Counted from the first letter of the stretch, positions 16,538 through 28,699 are shown. The stretch is DNA of 64,000 nucleotides from Eretmocerus hayati (GCA_029851415.1 CM056744.1:68132172-68196171), one strand, 5' to 3'. Translations and numbers: made by a program. Notes: generated by a model from the letters alone, not told the origin.

Positions 16538-16605
16538 GTTATTTCAATATGCACGTGTTTGACTCTTTATCGTTATTCCAATATACGCGTGTTTGACTTT
16601 TTATC
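16538..16605. repeat. Two-copy 34-bp tandem duplication
   Basis: Units 16538-16571 and 16572-16605 differ at only a few bases; each contains a GTGTTTGACT core. Confidence 0.8.
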
Positions 16606-16614
16606 TATGTGATG

Positions 16615-17488
16615 GAGTTGGATATCTCAGAACCTGTTGGTCGTAGAGAGCTCTGCGTGGTTGCATTTCGTAGCTCATATCGAGCACTTTCAAATCTATT
16701 TTCAGTATTTTTCGTCCCGCGTATTATACCGGAGACACACGAGTCAGAAGAATGCCTTTTTTCGCAATTTTTCAGGCTAGGTACGAACGCCCGCCGATTT
16801 TGGAGAGATTGTTGGATCGCTACGAAACCTATGACATCTTCAAGCCCATGAAAAAACCTTTAAAATCCGTTTTTGAACGTCTCCCAAAGTGGTTCTGGTT
16901 CCGAGATATGACTGATTTTGCTAAGGGTGTTTGTATCTCAAAAAATCACACGGTAATCCAAAAATGACGAGAAACAGCCCGTTTTGAGGCATCTGACCCT
17001 CATTTCTGCAAGAGTTTGACTCAACATCGAAATTGCCAAAGGAAATCAAAACTACCGACCTTGAACTGGGCTGTTTCTCATCATTTTTGGATTATCGTGT
17101 GATTTTTTGAGAGACAAACACCCTCAGCGAAATCAGTCAGATCTCGAGTCCAAAACCACTTTGGGAGAAGTTCAAAAACGGATTTTGAAGGTTTTTTCAT
17201 GGGCTTGAAGATGTCATAGGTTTCATAGCGATCCAACAATCTCTCCAAAATTGGCGGGCGTTCGTACCTTGCCTGAAAAATTGCAAAAAAATCCATCTTT
17301 CTAACTCGTGTGTCTCTGGTATAATACGCGGGACGGAAAATACAGAAAATAGATTCTAAAGTACTCGATACGAGCTACAAAATGCGACCACGCAGACCTC
17401 TCTACGACCAATAGGTTCTGAGATATCCAACTCTGAAAATCATCAGTTTGATTCCCAGGTGTCCTCAGACTTTTGACCGGTAGTGTAC
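16615..17488. mobile_element. Foldback/MITE-like element: 366-bp inverted arms with a Tc1/mariner-like end
   Basis: Left arm 16615-16980 and right arm 17068-17433 are inverted copies with scattered mismatches, separated by 87 bp. Each arm carries the same 71-residue frame (FFAIFQARYERPPILERLLD), read toward the centre from both sides, so that frame is a mirrored artefact or an ancient coding scrap. Beyond the right arm, 17459-17488 reads like a Tc1/mariner terminal repeat (TACACTACCGGTCAAAAGTC on the minus strand). No matching end is seen on the left, so that end is lost. Confidence 0.7.
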
Positions 17489-17868
17489 ATTTGTTGGAAA
17501 TTGTAGGATAAACAGTCAACATCAGAGTGTTCGACTGCATCGAATAAATCGTGCAGAGATGAAGGAGGCTCCGATCGGTTTGTGACATTATCCGACGATT
17601 TGACATCCATGGTACGATTCTTTATTCTCGCGAGTCACACTCTCACAACCGTTGATAATCGGGATAACTGTTATTATATATTTTTTTCCATTATATATAG
17701 GCAGTTTCGACAAGCAAATCAAACCATAGCGAGCTCATGTCGATTCCCAAACGATTCGGTAGTGCAAAAAAGCCAAGCGATCAATTATTGCTACCATAAG
17801 AGAGAAACAAGCTAAGAATCATATCTAATATAAGAGTATCGATTTTTTTGAGCTTACTCCCAAAGGAG
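17489..17868. other. Noncoding stretch before the piggyBac remnant
   Basis: AT-rich, no gene or RNA recognised. Confidence 0.4.
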
Positions 17869-18585
17869 ATGATGGTCGGAAGGCCAAATAATAGTTCCGA
17901 TGATACGATTGCAATAGAAGGTATGGCAATGCCTTCTACTTCAAACTCAGTAGCAAATTCTAATCGTCGTCCGTTTATCGAAAATCATGATGAAGGAAAT
18001 GAATCCGACACTGAAAGTGTTGATGACGGTAGTGATTATTATCCAAGCAGTGACGAAGATTCTGATTCGCCGTGCAAGGATCCAGTAAATCGCGACATCC
18101 AAAATTCGTCGTCGGACAGTAGTGAGAACGGTGATGATTCTGAGTCTGATAGTAATCACCATTACGATTCCGACGATGAGTGGCGAGATATTGATGAAAG
18201 ATACGATGCACATTCTTGTATAGATGACACACTATTATTCGATGTATAGGATATGTCTCCAGCTCAAGTCTATTCGTTGTTCAGAACTGATGGAAAGATC
18301 GAAACTCAAGTCATACAAACAAATTATTATGCAGGAAAATATATCAAATCTACTTGTTTGAAAGAAAATTGAGAGCGTGTAAATGGACACCAACAGATAT
18401 CACAGAGATGGAAACATTTTATGGTATTTTGAATACTTATTATAATTTTGATCAGACTATTCCGAGACTAATCATGCTATGCACTCTTTCATATCATAGG
18501 TATCTTATTACTGATTACTCTCGAGAGTTCTTAGATTTCTTGTATGTACATACTAAACTGATCACAAATCAAAAGGTTTGACTAT
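17869..18585 (+). pseudogene. Decayed piggyBac-type transposase, N-terminal part
   Basis: From ATG 17869 an acidic Ser/Asp-rich N terminus (SDEDSDSP, DSDDEWRDIDERYD) typical of piggyBac transposases leads to a TAG at 18247. The same frame continues with SPAQVYSLFRTDGKIETQVI and TNYYAGKYIK, then another stop. After a frameshift (18354 on) WTPTDITEMETFYGILNTYY matches the conserved piggyBac transposase core start. The catalytic aspartates and the C-terminal Cys-rich finger are absent, so it cannot be active. Confidence 0.75.
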
Positions 18586-18623
18586 TGTAGGTGCAAAACC
18601 ACGCGTTTGTACTCTCTCGCTCT

Positions 18624-18647
18624 CTGCGACGGTTTTCACCGTCGCAG
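18624..18647. repeat. Perfect 9-bp-stem hairpin
   Basis: CTGCGACGG and CCGTCGCAG flank a six-base loop. It lies just after the piggyBac remnant and could be a subterminal inverted repeat of it. Confidence 0.7.
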
Positions 18648-19556
18648 CCAACGTGTTAGATTTTTAAGATCTAAGATAATTTTAATACTTCCTCTAATGA
18701 TTCTCAAATTCCCAGGATGCTTCATTGGAGTAAACCTAAAAATCTCTTTTGGATTATTTCTCGAAACTCTATCGCAATTCAGCTACAACAAATTTGCAAT
18801 AAAATTAAAAAGGTTCAACACTGAATAGATAATGTTTCTCGCGTGTTGATATCTTTCTTCGTTTTTAAACTAAAGCTGTCTTGGTGAGATGAAGTCAGCC
18901 CTATTTTGAGCGGAAGAAAAACAAAAGTTGACCCAACTTGCTCCCCAGCTGCGTAAGAGAAATTTTTGGGGCTCTAGCGATCGGTTGTTTGTCATATTTT
19001 GAGATATCAAATCAGCGGGGAATCATGCGTGAATGATCCGGAACACCATGTTTCATCGACCATTTATTTCACGAGGGGATGCTCAATGGCTCTGAACAGT
19101 ATTTATCCCCAGTTTTGGGCCCGTGGACTAGGCTGCTGACCGATGATGAATTGTCTGGGCATCTCTGATGATAGTTCTTTCTCCGAATTGAAGCTCCGTC
19201 AATTTTTGAGACTATTTATACCTATCCAAGCCTCCAGTGTCGTCTAGATTGCGCAATGAACTTCTCCGTTCAGGACTCCAACGATTTTAGGCCTCATGGC
19301 CGAGGATGCTGACTGGAAATGGATCCATCAGGCTCTTCTTATGGTCACTTAACATCTGATCGAGAGTTTAAAGGAGATATAGATCCATTGGAACTCCCTA
19401 CGACCCACAGTAACGGCTGAACCGCGCGGATAATTGCTGGAAGCAGGATTTTTTCCTGTTTAGGGCTCCAAGGCCGAGAGTGCTACCTGGTAATTGATTG
19501 TTGAGCATCTCTGATGGTTATCGGGTACGTAATGTGGATATGTGTGGAGTCCTTCA
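18648..19556. other. Noncoding, with degenerate repeats of about 180 bp
   Basis: No gene seen. Segments near 19113, 19300 and 19472 share words such as GCCGAG-x-x-TGCT and CATCTCTGATG, suggesting diverged tandem copies, perhaps the 3' region of the LINE piece that follows. Confidence 0.35.
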
Positions 19557-19880
19557 TCGACTGGAACTTCCCACAACCCTCAGTGCTCTTTGAACCGCGC
19601 CGATGATGACCCTGAGCATCCTCTTCTCGATGACGGCTTTCTCTACTCTCTTCCCCGACTTGGTTGCACTGTAGAGCATGATGGAAGCGCTCAGGGTGAT
19701 GAGCAGTTTACGCCTCTTCTGTTCCGGTCCTCCGATGTTCGGCATCAGTCGCTGGAGAGCCGCTCCGACCCTGCTTGCCTTCTTCGCGGCTTCTTGGATG
19801 TGTTTCTTGAACAACCTCTTGTCATCGAGCCATACACCCAGATATTTCAGCTCAGTCTTGCGTGGTATCTCTGGAGGAGG
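19557..19880 (-). pseudogene. LINE (R1/I-like) reverse transcriptase C-terminal fragment
   Basis: The minus strand encodes KYLGVWLDDKRLFKKHI followed by a helical QEAAKKASRVGAALQRLMPN segment and MLYSATKSG, the conserved region after the RT catalytic core in insect non-LTR retrotransposons of the R1/I group. It is truncated on both sides and abuts the satellite and inverted-repeat boundary at 19870. Confidence 0.75.
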
Positions 19881-21310
19881 GGATCATTTCTGAAACCCGG
19901 GAAGGCAAACTGACCCGCAAGTGCCCGGATGCTCGGACCAAAATTCCTTCAGGGGAGAGATCAACCCTCAAACACAGGAAGGCAAACACACCTGCTAGCG
20001 CCCGAAGGCTCGGACCGAAATCCTATTGGGGGGGAAATCACCTCCAGAATCCAGGAAGTCAAACTAACCCGCAAGTGCCCGGATGCTCTGGCAGAAGATT
20101 CTGTTTGCCAAAAAATTCACCCCAAAAACCCGAGAAGGCATGCTAACAAGCAAGTGCCCGGTAATCGGACGAAAATTCCTTTGGCGAAGAATCAACCCCA
20201 AAACTCAGGGAGGCGAACTATTCCGATGGTGCCCGGATGCTTGGACCGAAATTTTTCCGGGGAAAAAATGCACCCCAAAACCCGGGAAGGCAAACTGACC
20301 CGCAAGTTCCCGGTCGCTCGGACAGAAATTCTTCCAGAGGAGGAATCAACCCTCAATCACAGGGAGGCAAACTAACCCACAAGTGCCAGGTTGCTCGGGC
20401 CGGAATTCTTCCGGGGGAGAGATCAACCCAAAAACTTAGGAAGGCAAACTGACCCGCGAGTGCCCGGTCGCTGGGACCAAAATTCCTCTGGGGGGAGAAA
20501 TCAACCCTAGAACCCAGGGAGGCAAAGTGACCCGCAAGTGACGGGTGCTCATACCGGAATCCTTTTAGGGGAGGAATCATTCCTAAATCATGGGCGGCAG
20601 GAAGGCAAACACACCTGCGAGCGCCCGGAGGCTCGGACCGAAATTCTATTGGGGGAGAAATCAACTCCTGAATCCAGGAAGGCAAACTAACCCGCGAGTG
20701 CCCGGATGCTCAGACCGGAACTCCTTTGGGTAAGGGATCAACTCCAGAACCCAGGAAAGCAAACTCACCCGCTAATGCCCGGATGCTCGGACCGAGATTC
20801 TTTTGGAAAATGATTCAACCCCAGAACCCAGGAAGGCAAACTAACCCGCAAGTGCCCGGATGCTCGGACTGAAATCCTCTTTGGGGAGGAATCAACCCCA
20901 AAACCCAGGAAGGCAACCTAACCCCAAAGTGCCCCTATGCTTGGGCCGAAATCCTTCCGGGGGACGAAATCAACCTTAGAACCCAGGAAGGTAAACTGAC
21001 CCGCACGTGCCCGGATGCTTGGACTGAAATTCTTTTGGGGGGGGGGGATTTATCTCAGAACCCAGAGCTCCCGGGCACTTGCGGGTTAGTCTGCCTTCCT
21101 GGGTTTCGGAGGTGAAGTTTCCCGCCAATAAAATCTCCTGCCAGAGCATCCGGACACTGGCGGGTTAGTTCGCCTTCCTGGGTTCTAGGGTTGATTTCTA
21201 CCCCAAAAGAACTTCGGCCCAAGCATAGGGGTACTTTCGGGTTAGGTTGCCTCCTGGGTTTCAGGGTTGATTTCTCCCCTAAAAGAATTCACTCAACGAG
21301 TGCTCGGAAG
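19870..21310. repeat. 77-bp satellite block, left arm, with an orientation switch
   Basis: GAAGGCAAAC starts at 19901 and again at 19978, which sets a 77-bp period. Monomers run in reverse orientation to about 21063, then flip to forward orientation (GCGGGTTAGTCTGCCTTCC) until about 21290. An 11-G run lies at 21037-21047. Confidence 0.92.
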
Positions 21311-23408
21311 CGAACCAAATTTCCTTGATCAACCAATCCATTTTCAACGTAAGCAGATAGACATAGCGCAGCAAGCAATGGCTCGATGGCATTGAAAATC
21401 ATATAAGGACCCATATATCAGCAGAAGAACTGAAGATAGCACATTCTCATTCCATTATTGATCCTTATCAAAAAGATCGTCTCGAATTCAAGAAACTTCT
21501 CAATTCGACCCAGATATCAGAGATCTCAACGAATAAATAGTATATTACGCAACAAGTGCGAGAGGGTAAATTTCCGCACAAGTTGCCAAACGAGTGCGGA
21601 AACTTCTTGCACGTGTATCGTATACTATTTTTTGCATCTGTGCGTGAAGTTGTAATTCAATGCACCACTGTCCGAGCAAGATTATCTTACGAAGTTTCCA
21701 AGAAAGGCCAAATTCAGAGAGATGGTTTGACATCATATTTTGGAACGGTGCGTGAATGAAGATTCATCAGTGCGTGAATGTAAAACTGTGGGAGAAATCA
21801 TTCACGCATTACTTCTCGCACTGTGAATAATATTGAGGAGTCTCATTTTTCCACAACTCCGCGGACACAGTTGCAAAAGATGAGATTGGCAACTATCCTT
21901 TGAGAATGGTGTTGATCTGATTGGAGAGAAGACACCTAAGGAGAGTTGAATCTTTCCTCCGTTCCATGTTGATCAAGAAGGCATCCTTAAACTAAAGTTG
22001 GTCAAAATCTTCATCTAGCTCCTCCGTCACGTTCTCTATCCATCTTGATAACATTAAAAGTTAATTTTCTATTATCATCAATGAATCCACAGCATTCCTG
22101 TTATTTTGACTATCTCTGCCATCGAAAATTATGGCAGACTACGAAAACTTTCTTATTTAACTAGAATTTTCCGAATCACCATCTTTTCATCTCGCTCAGG
22201 CCAAAACTTGAATCAATCGCCTTCTGTCAGAGAGCATCCCTTCTTTTTTCCATTCGATCCGATAAGTTACCAGAATACTAAATGAAACTATGATTGAATG
22301 AAAATTCAGGAAACCACACGGAAAAACCAGCACCAAGGCTCCAAAATTCTCGAAAAACCAAGCCGATTGAGAATTAGTGAGTTCGAACAGATCCGAATGA
22401 TCACCGCAACTATGAATTTGGATTCAGTCGAAAAAAACACATAAACCGGTGAACTTTTAAAACCTTGGATCAATTTGAAAATCGTCCTACTATTGGAAAC
22501 TCTCGATTCCGATTCGACACCATAACCAACCTCAAAAGTCAAGAATTCGTGGAAACTCGACGAAAGTTCCCGAATTACATGGAACTATGGACTTATCTGT
22601 CCTAAATTGAATTGATGAATACAAAATATCATCTAACGCCACCCACCGCGAGGATCCTAATCTTTTGTGACTATTTCCTCAGATCTTTCTTCACCAATCC
22701 TCTCCCCGACATGAAATCGATGATTTCATTGAACCAAGATTAATATATAGTCACAATGAATCATTTTGAGGAACAAACAGATCAGGGAACCAGAAATTAT
22801 TACTCCAGATCATCTCCTGTGGAAGACAATCGCTGGGGTCGGCCAAGATCAGTCTGAAATTTTCCAATACCTCCGTACTGAAGACAAACTGAATCTGTCA
22901 CATTGAACCATCCGTGATACTTTTGAATTCTGTAGAATTCAATTTATTCCAAAACCTACCGAAGATATTACCTAATCCAACTCCGCCCATCGTTGATCAT
23001 GAAATGAAGCGATGATCCGAGGCAAAGACGAGAAACGTCCAGAAATTGCAATCCGGAAAGATATTGAATCTACAGAACCGTCGAATTTCTTGCGCAAATC
23101 ATTTTACGCGAACCCGAAAACTGAAATCAGTAAAAAGGATTGAGCACTACAATTATTTGTAGGATTACTCGCTCAGAATATCCCTGTGATCCGAAACTAA
23201 ATCATCCAGAGGCTTACGACCCGAGCTTTCTAGGAAACCGTTGCCAAAGTAATCTGTGTTCAACCATCATAGAGGTCTGATACTTGAATGAACCAGCACG
23301 TAGGCTCGTGAATTCTAAAGCAATCCTGAGAACAGAAATCCATGAGTTCAAGTGATCCTAATGAGAACGAACAACCAGAATTAAATCCGAAAGTATTTGT
23401 GAATTTCC
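21311..23408. other. Unique-looking noncoding segment of the left arm
   Basis: No gene, RNA or known repeat recognised. A GTGCGTGAATG-type word recurs around 21640-21800. The same segment is mirrored at 39579-41676. Confidence 0.5.
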
Positions 23409-23818
23409 AGCATCCGGGCACTTGCGGGTTACTTTGCTTTCCGGTGTTTCAGGGTTGATCTCTCCTTGAAAGAAATTCGGTCCGAGCATCCGGGCACCTG
23501 CGGCTTAGTTTGCCTTCCCGGCTTTTTGGGGTGAATTTTCCAGCCAACAGAATCTTCTGCCAGAGCATCCGGGCACTTGCGGGTTAGTTTGCCTTCCTGG
23601 GTTCTTGGGTTGATTCCTCCTCCAGAAGAATTTCGGTCCGAGCATCCGGGAAATTGCGGGTTAGTTCGCCTTCCCGGGTTTTCGTGTTGAATTTTCCCGC
23701 CAACAGAATCTCCCACCGGAGCATCCGGGCACTTGCGGGTTAGTTTGCCTCCCTGGGTTTTAGGGTTGATTTCTCCCCCAAAAGAATTTCGGTCCGAGAA
23801 TCCGGGCATCTGCGGGTT
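23409..23818. repeat. Five-monomer 77-bp satellite islet, left arm
   Basis: Forward-orientation monomers with the GCATCCGGGCACTTGCGGGT core. They are isolated from the other blocks by unique DNA and mirrored at 39169-39578. Confidence 0.9.
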
Positions 23819-23861
23819 AATTTGCTTCCCTTAGTCTTCGGGCGGATTGTTCCTTTAGTTT

Positions 23862-24716
23862 CAAGAGGTGACCCCAAATCCTCAGCACAGCATCACAGTA
23901 CTTTACAATATATCCGATATAGAATAGACAGATTGAGAATTCTAACTTCTTGGAAATGAAAGAAACGTCATGGGTTCCCAAGATGCCTGTGAAGATGAGG
24001 CCCGTCAAGCGTTGCGTCCCGTTTTACTCAAATGACTCGGATCACTTGTTTTTGGATCAAGAAGGTGAAAAACCCCATATTTTTGAAGGAGTAACATTGG
24101 ATCACAAGAGCCTCACGGCCACGAACAAGAATCCTGACGTGTGTCTCGAGTTTTTCCTTGGTTTTGAGATTTGCCTGTTACAAGAAAGTCCTAGGAGGTT
24201 GTGGCTCCTGACTGAACTGGATTCATGATCTTATGTTTCCTTCACTCGAAGTTTGTCTGAACCAGCGGAAGATGAAGAGTCATATATTTCAGCAGTGAGG
24301 GCATGGAACTGCTTGGATGAACAGAGTCATTGATATCTAGATTTGTTGCCATCATACTCCCCAGCACCCTTCGATCAAATTAGGAGGTAAGATGGAGGTC
24401 AGGGATGCGGAAGTGTTTTCTCCACGCTGAAATTCCTTCGGTTCTGAGAGGTGAACCCAAATCCTGGGCAAAGCATCGCAGAATCTCACGCGATATCCGA
24501 TTTCGAGATGATAGACTGGGATATCAAAATTTTTGGAAATGAAGGACATTTCCTCGGTTTCCAAGATGCCCGCGGCGATCATTTCCAGCAAAGATTGCAT
24601 TCCGGGTCACTCAAATAGCTTAGATCACTTGTTTCTGAATCGGAAAGGTGAGAACCTATATTTTTGACCGAGTAACACCGTGTCTAGAGAGTCTCACGGC
24701 TACGAACAAGAATCCT
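23862..24716. repeat. Diverged direct duplication, units of about 280 bp
   Basis: Units 23862-24140 and 24448-24716 share AGAGGTGA-CCCAAATCCT, the GATATCCGAT region, TTCCAAGATGCC and ACGAACAAGAATCCT. The minus-strand peptides are also similar (SFISKKLEF against SFISKNFDI; YCDAVLRIWGHL against FCDALPRIWVHL), so the unit may descend from a coding sequence. Mirrored at 38271-39125. Confidence 0.6.
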
Positions 24717-24992
24717 TTAATTCCAAGAGGTTTTTTGCGAATTCAAAAAAAACCTGACCTGATGGCGCAAAACGACCAACGGGATCATCTTCAGCAGCTC
24801 AGAATACATCTAGAAAATATATCGCAGTTTCTGTTCACAAAAAAAAATTTTGTCGGACTGTGTAATGATTGACTCAGCTGATGGGTTAGCGTGGGAGCTA
24901 TTTTCAATCATATCACTTATTTTAGTGAATGCTGATATGAATTCATTTGACGACGAGCAGCTTAATGGTGGCACATAGCTCAATGATAAGAT

Positions 24993-25214
24993 TTATGAAT
25001 TGTGCTGCAGCGAGATTTTGATAACAGTGGATTCAAAACTGCTCGAGTGAGTTTCAATTACTTGAGATGGAAAATCTAGCTTAACATGTACCAGGATACC
25101 ACCACCCCTTCTATTTCCACTGCATTTGAAGTTTCTGTCCAACCTGTAGGCTCTGTGATTTTGTATTCCAATTTCTTCATCTCTAATAGACTCATCTAGC
25201 TGAGTTTTCGTCAT
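24993..25214 (-). pseudogene. LINE AP-endonuclease fragment, left arm
   Basis: A 73-codon frame reading TKTQLDESIRDEEIGI then YRLDRN and NRRGGGILVHV, the conserved block of apurinic-type endonucleases of non-LTR retrotransposons (target DNA nicking). The catalytic C-terminal part is absent. Mirrored at 37773-37994. Confidence 0.75.
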
Positions 25215-25489
25215 GCAAATTATATCATGATCTATGCATTATGCTATCACATTCCTTATAAATATTTGGAATCTGTCCTCAACACCACCAACATTCTGTA
25301 CATATGAGAGGTTCTGCAGAACTTTTGACATAAGCCGTACTGCACCTGAACCTTCAAAGGATTATCAATTTGTCGGAGTTGATTTGGATAGGTTCCAGGG
25401 CCTCAAAATGTGTACTCTATTCGCTGTTCACTCAAAGGAATCTGGCTATCCACAGCACGGCCCGCAACCCTCATTTCTTGGGTATCTCT

Positions 25490-26035
25490 TAGCGTACTCG
25501 CACGGGGCCGCTCACTTGGGAGTAGCCGATGCCAATGTCAGCTAATACGGCTACTGCCGAGGCTAACGCGCGCTACTGCAATAGAACCATCACCGGGCGC
25601 AAGTAGAGATAAGAGTAGTCAAAAGTAGCCTCGATGAGATGCGAAAGGGTAGAATTTGTGGAGCCGCGTTGTACTGCATACTAATTTACAGCTGCTATAG
25701 GCTACTCTCAGCTACTGTAGAGCTTGTATTGCAGACCTGTGAGGCCACCAACTTTATTCGAATGATAGCAGGAAGTAGCCAAAAGTGGCCCATATAGGAC
25801 GAGAAAGCATCGCTGTCCTGCGCTGGCCATCCAGAGCCGGCTAATATTGGCTACTTTCAACCACTTGTACATTTTCGGTCGTTTGTCTCCAATTTATGAA
25901 GAAAGCCCCGAAGTAGCCGATATGAGCCGTTTCTCATATGTTGAAACGCGGCGGAGTTCGTCCATTTGATGCCAGCTTCGATAGATTTTCAATAGAGGCT
26001 ACTTCATGCTACTGTCGGCTACTGCGCCCTTACGG
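25490..26035. repeat. Noncoding stretch dense in AGTAGCC/GGCTACT words
   Basis: The 7-mer and near variants (GCTACT, AGTAGC) occur more than a dozen times in both orientations with irregular spacing. No coding frame of note. Mirrored at 36952-37497. Confidence 0.6.
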
Positions 26036-26085
26036 AACGGACTGCATTAAACAGCATTCGGTGCGTGCACAAAGCTCATGAACAT

Positions 26086-27346
26086 TCAGCCTGCTCGTAT
26101 CGAGTTCACGAATTTTGTGGAGATTTCATTGAGATATTCCATTCTTGTATGGAGGAGTGGTTTTTCACGATCTCTCAGCATTGGCGTGACATTGGGACGG
26201 TTAAGTTTGTGCTTGACACACTTCAAATTTCCGAGAATAATGCTCATTCTTTCGTAAGAACAGATCGGTGTGCGCTGATTTCTGGGATTCAATGGAAGTT
26301 CTGGAGGTTTTCCGGAAGTTTCAGGTAGGGTACCATCACATTGGGGATTAGTCGGTTCTCGTCTATCATCATCGTGATAGAACCTTTCATCTGGAATGAT
26401 TTGGGTTTGTTGATAATCTGCCTTAAGCTGCTGGGTGGAGCGAATTTCTTTGGAGGGTTCAAGGAAAGTTTGACTGATTTGAATTCCTTCTGGCTTACGT
26501 TTCTTATTATCTATGTATTCTGCGACGAGTATGGCTGTCACTCGTTCGCAAGTGAAAAGAATTGATATGCCACATTCTCTTAATTATTGAAAAAGTGCAT
26601 TTCTATCCCGGGAATATTCAAATGGATTTGGAATGAGGAGATGCAGGTCGCTTAAAGTGTTTGGTTTCTGGGTGATGGTCCGGGAGTCCATGAGAAATGA
26701 GACTACGATTTGTAGTTCGTTCGGAAGATTTTGAATATATTTCAGTCTTGCGAGCGCGTCTGAATTTCTGTAAAGCTGGTGGTAAATTGGATCGACAGAA
26801 AGGTATGGATCGGTGAGAAAATTGTGACATGCATCGTTGAGCATTTCATGCAACTGAATATATGCTATCTCAAAATGGTTATAATTTACATCAATAATCT
26901 GTTGACATGATTCAGCAAAAACAGTTGTTCTGATGAAACATTTCAATACGTGTTCAGTTATTTCGTTTACGGATATAAATGAAATTTTCAAAAGCATGAA
27001 AGGCTGATCCGGACAGATGATCAAGGATATGTCTTATCAAACCTCCATCGAAGTACTGATATGGAGCGATGCATTTTTCTTCGATAACACGAGCAATGAA
27101 CTCTACAGGGTTGATGTTGTGTCCGTCAAATGGCACAAGGCACTCCTGAACTGCATCGCGGGTATATGAAAAAATGGGGTCCTTCATTGTTGTTGATACG
27201 TCAATCCATGGGAGATTCAAATCATTTTGTACAGAAAATGGCGAACATTCTCGCGCTGTGGCATCTGCAATGGCTATGATGTCAATAAAAGATTCATTTA
27301 ATCCAGAAGAGAAAAGGCCATTGTTGGTTTGGGGATTTTGCGTTTT
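26086..27346 (-). pseudogene. Frameshifted gypsy-type gag, left arm
   Basis: Three overlapping frames on the minus strand: 27346-26954 with VPFDGHNINPVEFIARVIEE, comparable to the PEFDGSNIPLSQFL start of the intact gag in this window; 27024-26584 with a helical capsid-like part (LYRNSDALARLKYIQNLP); and 26541-26086, polar. Two frameshifts separate them. No zinc knuckle, protease or RT follows. Mirrored in the right arm. Confidence 0.6.
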
Positions 27347-27664
27347 CGTGACGTACTTAGTTTAGAGTTGCAGTACTCGAATACTTATATGCCGTGCGTC
27401 ATGAGTTATGTGTACGTAGTTTGGCTGTGAGTGATGCGTGATGCGTTACTGAATGATGCGTTATGCATGACGGAGTGATGCGTTATGCGTTACGGAGGGT
27501 TTTAGCAAATTCTGAAATTCAGCGTGTCAGCAGAATTTTGAATTGTCGAGTCACAGTACCTTAATTCAATGGAAGGTCAATTTGGTGCAAATAATGCTGC
27601 GAAAATCTAGATTTTGGGACTAAACAAAAGGTGTGCAACAATATCCCCACCAGGGATGCCAAAA

Positions 27665-28425
27665 TGTTATGACCGTACCTGATGGGTCCGGGTAACACAT
27701 ATATTCATTTAGTGTGTGGATTCTTGGAATATAGAAGGGCGGCCTGGCCTGTTTTCTCACCTTGTTCAAGAGTACCTGTTTTTGTAGGTGCTCAGGTATA
27801 TTATATCATACCCTTATGAAGGTTGTAAACATATATAATTCAGATTTTCGAAAATGAAATATTCATAATGATCATGGGGGAAAAGGTCAATCTAATTTTT
27901 TAAGAGTTGATTTGAGAATAATTATAGGTTTATATACTGATTTCAAATGAGATAATCCAAAGGTAAGAATAATAGATTTTATATACTGATTCTGAATGAG
28001 ATAATTCAAAGTTAACAATGATAGATTTTTCTTCGACTCACAATTATATTGAATCTTAATTCTACTCCAGGATATCTTGACTCGCAGAGCTGGAAATCCT
28101 CGAGGCTGATGGACAAGTTGATTCTTTGCACGCACTCTGGGTGACGCCGGAGACGCGCGGCGGCATTCAGTCGGACCACTTGATCCACTTACTAAAATTT
28201 ACTTTGTCGTACGCGGCGTACTTGGGTAAAGTCAAATGTTGCGGCCGTCTGAGTTCATGTCACAGACTGATCAATTAACTGCTGTTAACGCTCCATTTTT
28301 ATAGCTTTGTGATTATGAAATTCAACCTGCTTCTGGCCGTGCGCGTACCTCGGAGTTACTGTGAGTTACGCGCACGGTGACAACGATGCGCTAAATCAAC
28401 CTGTCTTTATAATTTTGATTGCTCA
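27665..28425. mobile_element. Truncated putative LTR, left arm (inverted copy)
   Basis: It begins TGTTATGACCG next to a PBS-like sequence and extends to the inverted-repeat boundary, where the rest of the LTR is lost. See the fuller copy at 34458-35322. Confidence 0.45.
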
Positions 28426-28439
28426 TTCTCTTACTTGAC

Positions 28440-28640
28440 TTTTATGCATCCTTCGATGCTTCAAAATGACTAGTCACTTTCTGTGATAATTCTAATATTC
28501 CTTGACCAAAAAGACAAATATTCATACATCTTCATTCATTTATCATGTAGGTGTAACATATTTGAATTATGCTACTGTACTTTTTTATTTTGCCCTCGGG
28601 CGAATAAAGGTTATCAATCAATCAATCAATCTCTCTCTCT
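28440..28640 (+). mobile_element. 3' end of a non-LTR element with (ATCA)n tail
   Basis: CGAATAAAGG followed by TTATCAATCAATCAATCAAT is the kind of simple-repeat tail with which many insect LINEs end. A CT-rich microsatellite follows. No coding part is retained here. Confidence 0.4.
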
Positions 28641-28699
28641 CTGGCGGTGAGTATATCAACACGCACCTAACATCGTTCTGTGTTTGAATGTATTTTAAA

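Larger units (their letters stand above)
19870..28425. repeat. Left arm of an 8.5-kb inverted repeat
   Basis: The sequence from 19870 to 28425 is the reverse complement of 34562-43040 with very few differences. Mirror coordinates sum to 62,987 for most of the arm and to 62,910 outside about 20.6 kb, because the left arm has one extra 77-bp monomer. The inner boundary falls after GATTGCTCA at 28425; the outer boundary is at CTGGAGGAGG near 19870. Confidence 0.95.

Noticed and set aside
16752..17296. Two similar 71-codon frames as a duplicated gene
   Set aside because: They are the two arms of one foldback element read from opposite strands.
19870..21310. Repeat array considered as CRISPR or as a repeat-protein gene
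   Set aside because: There are no repeat/spacer units and no cas genes; the context is eukaryotic. The frame shifts with every monomer.
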